64,000 bases of DNA, taken from the NCBI GenBank assembly GCA_023229945.1, contig JALNYH010000005.1:62001-126000 (forward strand), in the 5' to 3' direction. The notes below the pieces were generated by a model, which was not told where the DNA came from, ran no database searches, and was given only the letters and a program-made list of their open reading frames with translations. Every line of letters begins with the position of its first letter. Within the stretch, counting starts at the first letter, position 1. Shown here one piece after another: positions 1-7,761 of this stretch. Source of the DNA: Arcobacteraceae bacterium (lineage in GTDB: Bacteria > Campylobacterota > Campylobacteria > Campylobacterales > Arcobacteraceae). Both the position numbers and the translations under genes were made by a program.

Positions 1-94
1 AAAATTCTTTTGAATATTCTTTTGGTGTTGGTTCTATAGTTTTTTTTTCAAGATTTATAAGAACTTGTTGAGCCACATCTTTTGTATTTGTCAT
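1..94 (-). CDS. N-terminus of a protein running off the window (possible GGDEF-type signalling protein)
   Basis: An ATG at 92-94 on the minus strand opens a frame with no stop to the window edge. About 31 residues are visible, beginning MTNTKDVAQQVLINLEKK and containing PTPKEYSKEF. An AGGAT ribosome site sits just upstream, inside the last codons of yqeY, so the two are probably co-transcribed with a 4-bp gap. The TPxxYSKEF stretch resembles the N-terminal tail I recall from GGDEF (diguanylate cyclase) proteins of this phylum. No catalytic domain is in view, so the function is a guess. Confidence 0.4.
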   Translation of the reverse strand, partial: MTNTKDVAQQVLINLEKKTIEPTPKEYSKEF

Positions 95-98
95 GTTT

Positions 99-542
99 TT
101 ATCCTAAAAGTTTTTTTACTGCCTCGTTGATTCTTTTTCCATCTGCTGTACCTGAAAGCTCTTGAGATGCAACTCCCATTATTTTACCCATATCTTTTAT
201 AGAAGAGGCACCAGTTTTTTGTATGATTTCTTGAAGTTTAGATTCTAGTTCTTCATCACTTAGTTGTTTTGGTAGATAAGCTTCCAAAACTTTAAGCTGT
301 GCAGTTTCATTTTCTACCAAATCATCTCTTGATGCTGCTTGAAACTGTGAAATAGATTCATTTCTTTGTTTTATAGCTTTTTGAATAAGTTTCATTACAT
401 CTGAATCACTTAATTCTCTTCTTTCATCAACTTCTACCTGCTTGATAGCAGCATTTAAAAATCTTATTGTATCTCGAGCAATAATATTTTTTTCAATCAT
501 CGCTTGTTTCATATCAGCTTTTAGTTTTTCTTGTAATGACAT
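99..542 (-). CDS. GatB/YqeY domain protein
   Basis: A 147-residue protein of the YqeY family, which is related to the tRNA-binding tail of GatB. Family landmarks are an N-terminal basic helix (KLKADMKQAM), the ARDTIRFLNAAIKQVEVDER segment, RNESISQF, and the C-terminal MGKIMGVA helix followed by LSGTADGKRINEAVKKLL. Its role is not settled; an RNA- or tRNA-linked function is assumed from the GatB relationship. It covers the whole family length and is followed 4 bp later on the same strand by the gene that runs off the window. Confidence 0.9.
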   Translation of the reverse strand: MSLQEKLKADMKQAMIEKNIIARDTIRFLNAAIKQVEVDERRELSDSDVMKLIQKAIKQRNESISQFQAASRDDLVENETAQLKVLEAYLPKQLSDEELESKLQEIIQKTGASSIKDMGKIMGVASQELSGTADGKRINEAVKKLLG

Positions 543-563
543 TTTAAATCCTTTTTCTTGCAG

Positions 564-905
564 TTACTTAATACCTATTATATAATATACATTCTTATTA
601 ACAACTTTTTCTAATTCTACATTATATTTATTAGAAAAATGTTTAACAATCTCTTCAAATTCAGCTATTATTTCTTTAGTATTTGATTCATCACATTTTA
701 TTTTCAAATAATCATTTGTATTAGACATAGCTAAATGAGAGTTAACATGAACTAAAGAGTCATGTAAAGATAATAAATGTTTTGAAAATTTATCAAATTG
801 TATCGTATTGTCTATTATTTTTTGCATTTGTAAAGTTACACTTTCATTGATAGTATATCCTAGTTGCGTAAGTAAAACATCACTCGTAATTTCAATATTC
901 ATCAT
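564..905 (-). CDS. Small protein of unknown function (113 aa)
   Basis: A 113-residue acidic, apparently soluble protein with no signal peptide or membrane segment. I do not recognise a family. The middle is predicted helical (heptad-like I/L spacing over residues 20-60) and the end is a short beta-like YYIIGIK. Two ATG codons are adjacent. An AAGGATT ribosome site lies 2 bases before the first and 5 before the second, so the second ATG (start at 902) is the likelier start. It lies 21 bp upstream of yqeY on the same strand and is probably co-transcribed. Confidence 0.65.
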   Translation of the reverse strand: MMNIEITSDVLLTQLGYTINESVTLQMQKIIDNTIQFDKFSKHLLSLHDSLVHVNSHLAMSNTNDYLKIKCDESNTKEIIAEFEEIVKHFSNKYNVELEKVVNKNVYYIIGIK

Positions 906-972
906 AATCCTTTATTTGATTTATTTTATTAAGATATTAACAATTATAATAATACCTAAAACTTATTAAAAA

Positions 973-978
973 TATAGT
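973..978 (+). promoter_or_regulatory. Possible -10 element of the kinase/regulator pair
   Basis: TATAGT lies 10 bases before the kinase ATG, so transcription would begin only about 4 bases upstream of it. No ribosome site is visible. If real, this gives an almost leaderless mRNA. It is called from motif and position only. Confidence 0.3.
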
Positions 979-988
979 AAAATTCAAA

Positions 989-2164
989 ATGATTGAAAAA
1001 CTATTTACAAACCTTTCCATTAGAAAAATAGGGGTTTTAAGTTCATATCTTATTGGTGGTATGATTTTTTTATTCGCTATGATTATAATAAATGAAGAAT
1101 ATACTGCTTATGGTAAAGAAAAAACAATACTAGAGCAAGAACTTTTAGTAGACCCTTCTTTGCAAAAAGTTTTGGAAGAAAAAACAAAAGAACATAAAAT
1201 TAAAATTATGAGATATATTATTGGTGTCGGTGGAGTGACACTATTTATGTTTTTTACAGTTTTTGGGATATTGAGGCTTGTTGCATTTTTGATTGAAAAT
1301 GAATTCAAAACTTTTATTGATGAGTTTGCAAATTCGGCGACAAATCACACCAAAATTGATGCCAAAAAGTTCAACTTTGAAGAATCTCAAAATATGGTAG
1401 TAAGTGCAAATATTTTGGTTCAAGAGATAATAAATCGTGAAAAAGAGTTAAAAGAGTTAAATTTACATCTTGAAGATAAAGTAAAAGAAAAAACATTAAA
1501 ACTTCAAAATTTAGTAGTTGCTCAAGATGAGTTTATAAGAAAATCAATCCATGAAGTCAATACACCACTGAGCATAATATTAGCAAATATTGATTTATTG
1601 AAAATGAAAAAAATTACCAATAAACATATACAACATATCGAATCAGGTTCTAAAATCATACATAATATATTTAATGATTTAAGTTATATGGTGAAAAAAG
1701 ATAGAATTGAATATCCAAAAGCAAATATCAATTTTTCAAAATTTTTATTTGATAGGGTAGATTTCTTTGATGAAATTGCAAAATCCAATAATCTTGATTT
1801 TGTTGTAAATATAAAACAAGAGATAAATATAATGATAAATGATGTAGAACTACAAAGAATAATAGACAATAATCTTTCAAATAGTATAAAATATAGTTTT
1901 CCAAATCAAGCTATTTTTGTGAAATTAGATATTATTGATAATTCATACGAATTTGTAGTTACTACCAAATCTAAACAAATTGAAAATGTTGATAAAATTT
2001 GTAATGATTTTTATAGAGAAAACAATGTAAAAGGTGGATTTGGATTGGGTTTAAAAATTGTAAAAGATATTTGTGATAAAAATAGTGTTATAATGTCGAT
2101 AGAATCTACAGCAAAAGAGACTAAATTTATATATAGGTTTAAAAATGAAAATATTATTGCTTGA
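989..2164 (+). CDS. Sensor histidine kinase
   Basis: A 391-residue membrane sensor kinase. Membrane segments lie near residues 15-34 and 76-102, flanking only about 40 periplasmic residues. A coiled-coil linker follows (about 140-180). The phospho-acceptor is H188 in IHEVNTPLS. The ATP-binding part has an N-box near 292-298 (IDNNLSNSIKYS) and a glycine box FGLGLKIVKD at 351-360. The usual DxGxG loop is not recognisable; VTTKSKQIENV stands in its place. It overlaps the response regulator by 20 bp, so the two are a cognate pair. The signal is unknown. The short periplasmic loop suggests membrane or cytoplasmic sensing. Confidence 0.88.
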   Translation: MIEKLFTNLSIRKIGVLSSYLIGGMIFLFAMIIINEEYTAYGKEKTILEQELLVDPSLQKVLEEKTKEHKIKIMRYIIGVGGVTLFMFFTVFGILRLVAFLIENEFKTFIDEFANSATNHTKIDAKKFNFEESQNMVVSANILVQEIINREKELKELNLHLEDKVKEKTLKLQNLVVAQDEFIRKSIHEVNTPLSIILANIDLLKMKKITNKHIQHIESGSKIIHNIFNDLSYMVKKDRIEYPKANINFSKFLFDRVDFFDEIAKSNNLDFVVNIKQEINIMINDVELQRIIDNNLSNSIKYSFPNQAIFVKLDIIDNSYEFVVTTKSKQIENVDKICNDFYRENNVKGGFGLGLKIVKDICDKNSVIMSIESTAKETKFIYRFKNENIIA

Positions 2165-2807
2165 AGATGAAATAATGTTAAACAATTCTATTTGTGAGTA
2201 CTTGTCAAATATGGGACATATTGTTTATGGATTAATAGATGGGAAAGAAGCATATCAAGCGATTGATGATAGTTTTGATTTACTTATATTTGATATCAAT
2301 GTACCAGGAATTGATGGATTTGAATTATTAGAAAAATTAAATGATAAAAAACTTCTAATTCCAGTGATTTATACATCAGCTTTGGTAGATATGGAAGATA
2401 TTGCAAAAGGATATGAACTAGGTGCTTTAGAATATATGAAAAAACCTTTTCATCTAGAAGAACTAGGTATCAAAATAAATCAAATTATAAAAAGAGAACA
2501 ATCAAGTCATACAAATCATATTATGTTTTCAAAAAGTTATAGTTATTCCAAACTTGATAAAACTTTGTATTATCAAGGTGAACCACAAGATTTGACAAAA
2601 AAACAGTTAGATATTATCCATATATTAGCACTAAATATCAATATGATAGTGGATTTTGAAAGATTTAGAATGGATGTATGGGATGGTGAGCTTATAGACA
2701 ACCCAACAATTAGAGCAGAAATAAGTAGGCTAAATAAAGCTTTGAGAGAAGATTTTATAAAAAATGTAAGAGGCCTTGGGTATAAGATTGAGAAGTATTA
2801 TCCGTAA
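2145..2807 (+). CDS. OmpR-family response regulator
   Basis: A 220-residue two-domain regulator. The receiver (1-115) has the acidic pair E7/D8, phospho-acceptor D50 in LLIFDINVPG, T77, and K100 in the MKKPF motif. The C-terminal winged helix (about 140-220) has the recognition-helix pattern NPTIRAEISRLNKALRED and the wing VRGLGYKIE. It begins inside the kinase gene, which implies coupled translation. Its targets are unknown. A heptamer tandem repeat begins 4 bp after its stop. Confidence 0.92.
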   Translation: MKILLLEDEIMLNNSICEYLSNMGHIVYGLIDGKEAYQAIDDSFDLLIFDINVPGIDGFELLEKLNDKKLLIPVIYTSALVDMEDIAKGYELGALEYMKKPFHLEELGIKINQIIKREQSSHTNHIMFSKSYSYSKLDKTLYYQGEPQDLTKKQLDIIHILALNINMIVDFERFRMDVWDGELIDNPTIRAEISRLNKALREDFIKNVRGLGYKIEKYYP

Positions 2808-2810
2808 TTC

Positions 2811-2912
2811 GTGAATTGTGAATTGTGAATTGTGAATTGTGAATTGTGAATTGTGAATTGTGAATTGTGAATTGTGAATTGTGAATTGTGAATTGTGAAT
2901 TGTGAATTGTGA
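2811..2912. repeat. Heptamer tandem repeat (GTGAATT)n
   Basis: Fourteen uninterrupted copies of GTGAATT run from 2811 to 2908, followed by a partial copy GTGA. There is no variation between copies, which implies recent expansion or active homogenisation. It begins 4 bp after the response-regulator stop. Confidence 0.95.
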
Positions 2913-2921
2913 GAACTGGAA

Positions 2922-3040
2922 CCCCAGTCTCTGACTGGGCTTGTCTTAGCTCAGTACCTCAGTCACTTAGCACTCAGTGCTTCTTCCGTCACTCAGCACT
3001 CAGTACCTTCTTCAATCACTCAGTACCTTATCCTTTAGAA
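2922..3040. repeat. Hairpin and degenerate CACTCAGT-type repeats
   Basis: A perfect 7-bp stem, CCCAGTC-TCT-GACTGGG, occupies 2923-2939. It is followed by irregular copies of CACTCAGT/CTCAGTACCT to about 3028. The same words occur in the reverse sense at 36.1 kb. The hairpin has no T-run after it. The block lies directly upstream of the SDR gene. Confidence 0.7.
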
Positions 3041-3050
3041 AGAAGAGCAA

Positions 3051-3884
3051 ATGTTAGATAAAAAATATGTTTTGATTACTGGTTGTTCTGTTGGTGGGAT
3101 TGGTTATGCTACGGCTCATGCTTTGAGAGATGCTGGCTATGAAGTCATAGCAACTGCTAGGAATAGTGAAGATGTTGTTATATTGGAACGAGATGGGTTT
3201 ATTGCTTTTAGGCTTGATTTAAGAGATAAAAAGAGTATTAATAAAGCTATAAAAAAGAGTTTTGAAATCACGAACAATAGACTTTATGCACTATTTAACA
3301 ACGGTGGATATGGTCAGCTTGGGGCATTGGAAGATTTGCCAACAAAAGCTTTAATAGAACAATTTGAAACCAATCTATTTGGATATCATAGAGTTATCAA
3401 AAAAGTATTACATATTATGAAAGCTCAAGGACACGGTAAAATCATCAATCATAGCTCAATTTTGGGACTTGTAAGTTTGAGATTTCGAGGAGCATATCAA
3501 GCTAGTAAATATGCACTAGAAGGATATAGCGATACTTTGAGGCTTGAGCTTGATGGGACTGGGGTGAGTGTAAGTGTACTTAATACAGGACCAGTTGAAA
3601 GCAATTTCAGAGACAATGCAATCAAAACTTTTTATGAAACTGTAAAAATAGAAAATTCAAGATTTAGAAATATTTATATAGAAAAAATTGAGCATAGAAA
3701 AAGAAGTGGATTTTCATTGCCAGTTTCAAGTGTAGCTGAAGTTGTATATCAAATACTTAAAAGTGACAAACCAAAACCTAGATATTACATCACAAAAGCT
3801 TCTTATATATTAGCCTATGCCAAAAAGGTATTATCAAGCAAGCTAAATCATAAATTATGGCAAGCTATTTCGGATAGGGAGTAG
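3051..3884 (+). CDS. Short-chain dehydrogenase/reductase
   Basis: A 277-residue NAD(P)-dependent oxidoreductase of the classical SDR fold. The cofactor motif is ITGCSVGGIGYA (residues 9-20), the structural motif is NNGGYGQLG (83-91, with G for the usual A), and the catalytic residues are S135 or S136, Y149 and K153 (YQASK). The segment GPVESNFRDNA follows strand 6. The substrate cannot be deduced. It stands alone between two repeat blocks and has only a weak ribosome site (AGAAGAG), so it is probably transcribed singly. Confidence 0.9.
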   Translation: MLDKKYVLITGCSVGGIGYATAHALRDAGYEVIATARNSEDVVILERDGFIAFRLDLRDKKSINKAIKKSFEITNNRLYALFNNGGYGQLGALEDLPTKALIEQFETNLFGYHRVIKKVLHIMKAQGHGKIINHSSILGLVSLRFRGAYQASKYALEGYSDTLRLELDGTGVSVSVLNTGPVESNFRDNAIKTFYETVKIENSRFRNIYIEKIEHRKRSGFSLPVSSVAEVVYQILKSDKPKPRYYITKASYILAYAKKVLSSKLNHKLWQAISDRE

Positions 3885-3889
3885 TTTTT

Positions 3890-3943
3890 TAGGTGGTAGA
3901 GGGTAGAGAGGGTAGGTTGTAGAGGGTAGAGGGTAGAGGGGTA
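3890..3943. repeat. Purine-rich GTAGAGG stutter repeat
   Basis: Irregular copies of GTAGAGG(G) and GTAGGTTGTAG lie directly after the SDR stop. Related words (GTAGGTGGTAGATAGTAG) occur near 6.43 kb. I see no coding potential. Confidence 0.7.
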
Positions 3944-4034
3944 ATTTTGAATGTTGAATTTTGAATGTTGAATTTTGAATGTTGAATTTTGAATGTTGAA
4001 TTTTGAATGTTGAATTTTGAATGTTGAATTTTGA
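3944..4034. repeat. 14-bp tandem repeat
   Basis: Six exact copies of ATTTTGAATGTTGA (3944-4027) and a half copy follow. Each unit is itself two diverged heptamers, ATTTTGA and ATGTTGA, so the period matches the heptamer block at 2.8 kb. Translation in any frame gives only repetitive peptide. Confidence 0.95.
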
Positions 4035-4040
4035 TTAATG

Positions 4041-4101
4041 CTACTATATTCATCACTATTCACAAATCACAAATCACTATTCACTAATTACTATTCACTA
4101 A
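4041..4101. repeat. Degenerate CACTATTCACTAA repeat covering the trpE stop
   Basis: Irregular copies of CACTATTCAC, AAATCAC and ACTATTCACTAA run into the end of the minus-strand trpE gene. The trpE stop codon (4091-4093) and its last two or three codons lie inside the repeat. Confidence 0.6.
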
Positions 4102-5503
4102 GTTCCTTCAAAGTAGCAATATTTGCTGCTAGTTTGTTGGTTACTTCTAGGTATTCAAGCTCTGGGATGCTATCGGCTACTACACCTGCTCCTGCTTGAA
4201 AATATACTGTGTCTTGGGTTAGGAGTGTTGTTCTGATTGTGATGGCACTATCCATATTTCCATCAAAACCAAAATACGCTATGCTTCCACTATAAAAACC
4301 TCTTTTTATACCTTCAAATTCAGCTATAAGTTCCATTGCTCTTATTTTTGGTGCACCTGTCATAGTTCCAGCTGTAAATGTAGCGGCAAAAAGGTCAAAC
4401 ATATCGTGTTTTGGGTCAATAGTAGCTTCTACATCACTTACTATGTGCATAACATGTGAATATCTTTCAACTCTCATTAAATCAGTAACTTTTACTGTTC
4501 CACTTTTTGCAACACGACCTACATCATTTCTTCCGAGGTCTATAAGCATTATATGTTCAGCTCTTTCTTTTGGGTCATTGATAAGTTCATTTTCCATTTC
4601 CAAATCTTTAGCTTGAGTTGAACCTCTTTTTCGTGTACCTGCTATTGGACGAAGTAAGATTTGTCCATCTGTTAGTCTCACCATTACCTCAGGACTACTT
4701 CCTGCAATAGAAAAGTCTTCATATTGTAGTAAATAAAGATAAGGACTTGGGTTTTTGCTTCTTAATGCTCTATAAAAGCTTAAGTGATCTACTATCGCCT
4801 TTTGGGTAAAGCGATTTGCCATCAATATTTGAAAAACATCTCCACTTCTAATCATATCTTTGCTTTTTGCAACCATATCAAAGAATTGTTCTTTTGTAAA
4901 TGCAAATTTACCTTCATTTAAAATTTCAGCTTTTTTAAGTGGAAGATATGAGTATTCTTGTGTTAATGTATTTTCTATTCTTTCAAGTTCATCTTTACAC
5001 TCAAGAATTGATGTAATGATTACAAGTTTAGATGTTTTGTGAGAATAGCCCAAGATTATTTTTGGACGGATTAAATCAAAATCAGCTATACCAATCTCAT
5101 CACTTAAATTTGACATACTTTTTTTTAGTTTTGGTTCAAATTCACAAACCATATCATAGCCAATATTACCGATAAAACCATCAATCAAACCAATACCAAG
5201 CTCTTTTGATTTTTCTTTGTATATAGAAGAATCCAATGCTGCATAATATTTTTTGAGGAAGATAAATGGATTTGATTCGATTTGTTGAATCTCTTTAGCT
5301 TCATTTTGGTAAAAACTCTCACCATTTTTATGCCAAATTCTCTCTCTTGCACCTATCATTATAAAGCTAAAATTTCCATCATTTGAATTACTAATGCTAC
5401 TTTCAAACAAAAAAGTTATCTCATTTGGAAATAACTCTTTTATTTTAGAATATATAGAAACAGGAGTAAATTGGTCTAAAAAAATAGTTTTATGAAAGAA
5501 CAT
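4091..5503 (-). CDS. trpE: Anthranilate synthase component I
   Basis: A 470-residue chorismate-binding enzyme of tryptophan synthesis, which makes anthranilate with a glutamine amidotransferase partner. The N-terminal tryptophan-site region reads LFESSISNSNDGNFSFI. Chorismate-site motifs are LRPIAGTRKRG, HIMLIDLGRNDVGRV, GTMTGAPKIRAMELI and AGAGVVADSIPELEY. PIAGT, rather than the PIKGT of aminodeoxychorismate synthase PabB, argues for TrpE. No trpG or other trp gene is adjacent. It follows the SPOR gene by 1 bp, so it lies in that operon. Its end is overwritten by a repeat. Confidence 0.88.
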   Translation of the reverse strand: MFFHKTIFLDQFTPVSIYSKIKELFPNEITFLFESSISNSNDGNFSFIMIGARERIWHKNGESFYQNEAKEIQQIESNPFIFLKKYYAALDSSIYKEKSKELGIGLIDGFIGNIGYDMVCEFEPKLKKSMSNLSDEIGIADFDLIRPKIILGYSHKTSKLVIITSILECKDELERIENTLTQEYSYLPLKKAEILNEGKFAFTKEQFFDMVAKSKDMIRSGDVFQILMANRFTQKAIVDHLSFYRALRSKNPSPYLYLLQYEDFSIAGSSPEVMVRLTDGQILLRPIAGTRKRGSTQAKDLEMENELINDPKERAEHIMLIDLGRNDVGRVAKSGTVKVTDLMRVERYSHVMHIVSDVEATIDPKHDMFDLFAATFTAGTMTGAPKIRAMELIAEFEGIKRGFYSGSIAYFGFDGNMDSAITIRTTLLTQDTVYFQAGAGVVADSIPELEYLEVTNKLAANIATLKELSE

Positions 5504-5504
5504 A

Positions 5505-6392
5505 TTAAAACCCTAATACAAAAGCACTATTTAGTCCAAGATCTCTTTTGATATTTTCAATTTGTGATCTAGCTTCAATATTAGAATTATATGGACCTAC
5601 TAAAACTTTATTATACATTATACCATTTACCAAATCTTGATAAATTTTATATTGATAGCCACTAGTTTTAATTTTTGTTAAAAACTCTTGGTTAGGGTCT
5701 TTTGAAAATGCACCAACTTGTATAAAATAACCTTTCAATGTAGCTGTTTTATTGTTAGCTGTTTGCTTTGGTTGTGTAGGAGTTACAGTTGCTTGCTTTG
5801 GTGTTTCGACTTTTGGAACTACAACTTTTTGTGTTTGTGCTTTTGGTGGAGTTACAACTTCTTGTTTTTGTACTATTGGAGCTGGAGTTTCAACTGGAGT
5901 TATTTCTTCTTCGGCAACTATTTGTTGTTCTTGTGGAGGAGTTGTTTCAGTATTTTGAGTTGGCTGATTTTCAGACTCTTTTTGCTCTTGTAGTTTTTTT
6001 AGTCTTTCATTGATAATTCTTTGATATTCTTGCTCAATACTTTGCCCCTCAAGTGCTTTATCTTGAGAAATTTGTTCAGTTGTTTCTTTTGTTAGTGTTT
6101 CTTCACTAGAACCTGAAAAAACTTTTACTAATATCAAAGTAAGTAAAAACAAGACTATCAAAGAAGCAGCTAGAATAATATATTTCTTTTTATCCGTAGA
6201 AGAAGAGTTGGCACTTAATAAAATGTCCTCAAGTTCGCTATTTGGCTCATTAGAATATTGTCTGCTATCTTTTAGGTTATAACCACTTTGTTCTTCAGCA
6301 TATATTTCATCTTGTTCAAAACCATTATTGTTGTCTCTATTTTGAGACGCTTTTTCAACTTTTCTTAAGAACTCTTCACTTTTAAATTCCAT
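5505..6392 (-). CDS. SPOR-domain inner-membrane protein
   Basis: A 295-residue bitopic protein. It has an acidic cytoplasmic N-terminus (1-69), one membrane helix (71-92), a long Gln/Thr/Pro/Val/Glu-rich periplasmic linker (100-215), and a C-terminal SPOR domain (about 220-295) starting LKGYFIQVGAFSKDP and ending NSAFVLGF. SPOR domains bind denuded septal peptidoglycan, so a cell-division or envelope role is likely. The position next to glyA, lysS and fur matches what I recall from Campylobacter. It is co-directional with trpE, separated by 1 bp. Confidence 0.88.
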   Translation of the reverse strand: MEFKSEEFLRKVEKASQNRDNNNGFEQDEIYAEEQSGYNLKDSRQYSNEPNSELEDILLSANSSSTDKKKYIILAASLIVLFLLTLILVKVFSGSSEETLTKETTEQISQDKALEGQSIEQEYQRIINERLKKLQEQKESENQPTQNTETTPPQEQQIVAEEEITPVETPAPIVQKQEVVTPPKAQTQKVVVPKVETPKQATVTPTQPKQTANNKTATLKGYFIQVGAFSKDPNQEFLTKIKTSGYQYKIYQDLVNGIMYNKVLVGPYNSNIEARSQIENIKRDLGLNSAFVLGF

Positions 6393-6410
6393 ATCTTCTC
6401 CTTTTGTTTA

Positions 6411-6478
6411 GAGTATAGGTTGTAGGTGGTAGATAGTAGTTAAATACTACAAACTACCATCTATAAACTACAAACTAT
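6411..6478. repeat. Imperfect inverted stutter repeat
   Basis: GTAGGTGGTAGATAGTAGTT is followed by ACTACAAACTACCATC and ACTACAAAC, forming an imperfect hairpin with an inner GTAGT/ACTAC stem. It lies between glyA and the SPOR gene on the transcribed minus strand and could attenuate read-through, though no T-run follows. Confidence 0.5.
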
Positions 6479-6479
6479 T

Positions 6480-7742
6480 TTAGTATGTCGATTGATTGTA
6501 AATTACAAATTTACTTGCCAACTCTTCTAATTCTTTTTTTACTTTTGCTTGAAGTTCAGTATTGTTGATATCATTTAAAACATCAGCAATTTTTTCTGCG
6601 ATAAATTCAAACTCAGCTTCTTTCATACCACGAGCTGTAAGAGCAGGGCTTCCTATTCTTATACCACTTGTTACAAATGGGCTTCTAGTTTCACCTGGAA
6701 CTGTGTTTTTGTTTACAGTAATTCCAGCATTTCCTAAAGCTGCATCTGCTTCTTTACCACTAAAATCTCTATTTACAAATGATAGTAATACCAGGTGATT
6801 ATCAGTTCCACCACTAACAAGCTCAAACCCTCTTTTTACCAATACTTCACCAAGAACTCTTGCATTTGCTTTTACTTGCGCAGCATATTCTTTCCATTCA
6901 GGTTTTAAAACTTCACCAAATGCAACAGCTTTTGCAGCGATTACATGAATAAGTGGACCACCTTGAGTTCCAGGGAAAATAGCACTATTGATTTTTTTTG
7001 CTATATCTTCATCATTTGTAAGTATTAAACCACCTCTTGGACCTCTTAAAGTCTTGTGTGTAGTAGAAGTTACAATATCTGCATAAGGAAATGGAGACAT
7101 ATGTTCTCCTGCAGCTACAAGTCCAGCGACATGTGCAATATCAGCAAAAAGTATAGCTCCAACTGCATCAGCAATTTCACGGAATTTTTTGAAGTCTATT
7201 TCTCTAGCATATGCACTAGCACCACAAACTATAATTTTTGGTTGTACAACTTTAGCTATTTCCATTATTTTATCATAGTTCATTCTACCATCAAGCTCTA
7301 CCCCATAAGTAAATGAGTGGTAGTTCTTACCACTAAAACTTGGTTTTGAACCATGAGTCAAGTGCCCACCATGGCTCAAATCCATACCTAAAAGTTTGTC
7401 TCCTGCTTGAAGTAATGCTGCATATACTGCACCGTTTGCTTGGGAGCCACTATGAGGTTGAACATTTGCGTATTTACATCCAAATATTTCACAAGCTCTA
7501 TCGATTGCTAGTTGTTCTACTTGGTCTGCAAACTCACATCCACCATAATATCTTTTATAAGGATAACCTTCTGCATATTTGTTTGTAAATACACTTCCCA
7601 TAGTTTGCATTACAGCTGGGCTTGTGAAGTTTTCACTAGCTATCATTTCTAAATGTGTAGTTTGTCTTTTTAATTCACCTTGAACCATATCCCATACAAG
7701 CGGGTCAGCTTGTGCCAAAGTCTTTTCTTCAATAAATGCCAT
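6480..7742 (-). CDS. glyA: Serine hydroxymethyltransferase
   Basis: A 420-residue PLP enzyme that interconverts serine and glycine and charges tetrahydrofolate with a one-carbon unit. The PLP lysine is K230 in [15 protein letters not shown]201 and H204 (DIAHVAG) contact the cofactor. N-terminal landmarks are [22 protein letters not shown] and [11 protein letters not shown]. Length is normal for bacterial enzymes. It lies 19 bp after lysS on the same strand, in the fur-lysS-glyA order typical of the phylum. Confidence 0.97.
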   Translation of the reverse strand: MAFIEEKTLAQADPLVWDMVQGELKRQTTHLEMIASENFTSPAVMQTMGSVFTNKYAEGYPYKRYYGGCEFADQVEQLAIDRACEIFGCKYANVQPHSGSQANGAVYAALLQAGDKLLGMDLSHGGHLTHGSKPSFSGKNYHSFTYGVELDGRMNYDKIMEIAKVVQPKIIVCGASAYAREIDFKKFREIADAVGAILFADIAHVAGLVAAGEHMSPFPYADIVTSTTHKTLRGPRGGLILTNDEDIAKKINSAIFPGTQGGPLIHVIAAKAVAFGEVLKPEWKEYAAQVKANARVLGEVLVKRGFELVSGGTDNHLVLLSFVNRDFSGKEADAALGNAGITVNKNTVPGETRSPFVTSGIRIGSPALTARGMKEAEFEFIAEKIADVLNDINNTELQAKVKKELEELASKFVIYNQSTY

Positions 7743-7761
7743 TTCTTATCCTTTATAAAGT

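Noticed and set aside
2923..2939. Hairpin CCCAGTC/GACTGGG as a terminator of the response regulator
   Set aside because: It has no T-run, is more than 110 bp past the stop, and belongs to a repeat block.
2811..4034. Possible CRISPR array
   Set aside because: The repeats are 7- or 14-bp units with no spacers, and no cas genes are nearby.
3848..4063. Minus-strand 71-residue frame rich in Phe, Lys, Ile, Gln, His
   Set aside because: It is a translation of the 14-bp tandem array and adjacent repeats, has no ribosome site, and overlaps the SDR 3' end.
5718..6013. Plus-strand frames rich in Cys/Trp/Leu opposite the SPOR gene
   Set aside because: They are antisense shadows of the Gln/Thr/Pro/Val-rich linker, in three overlapping versions with no start signals.
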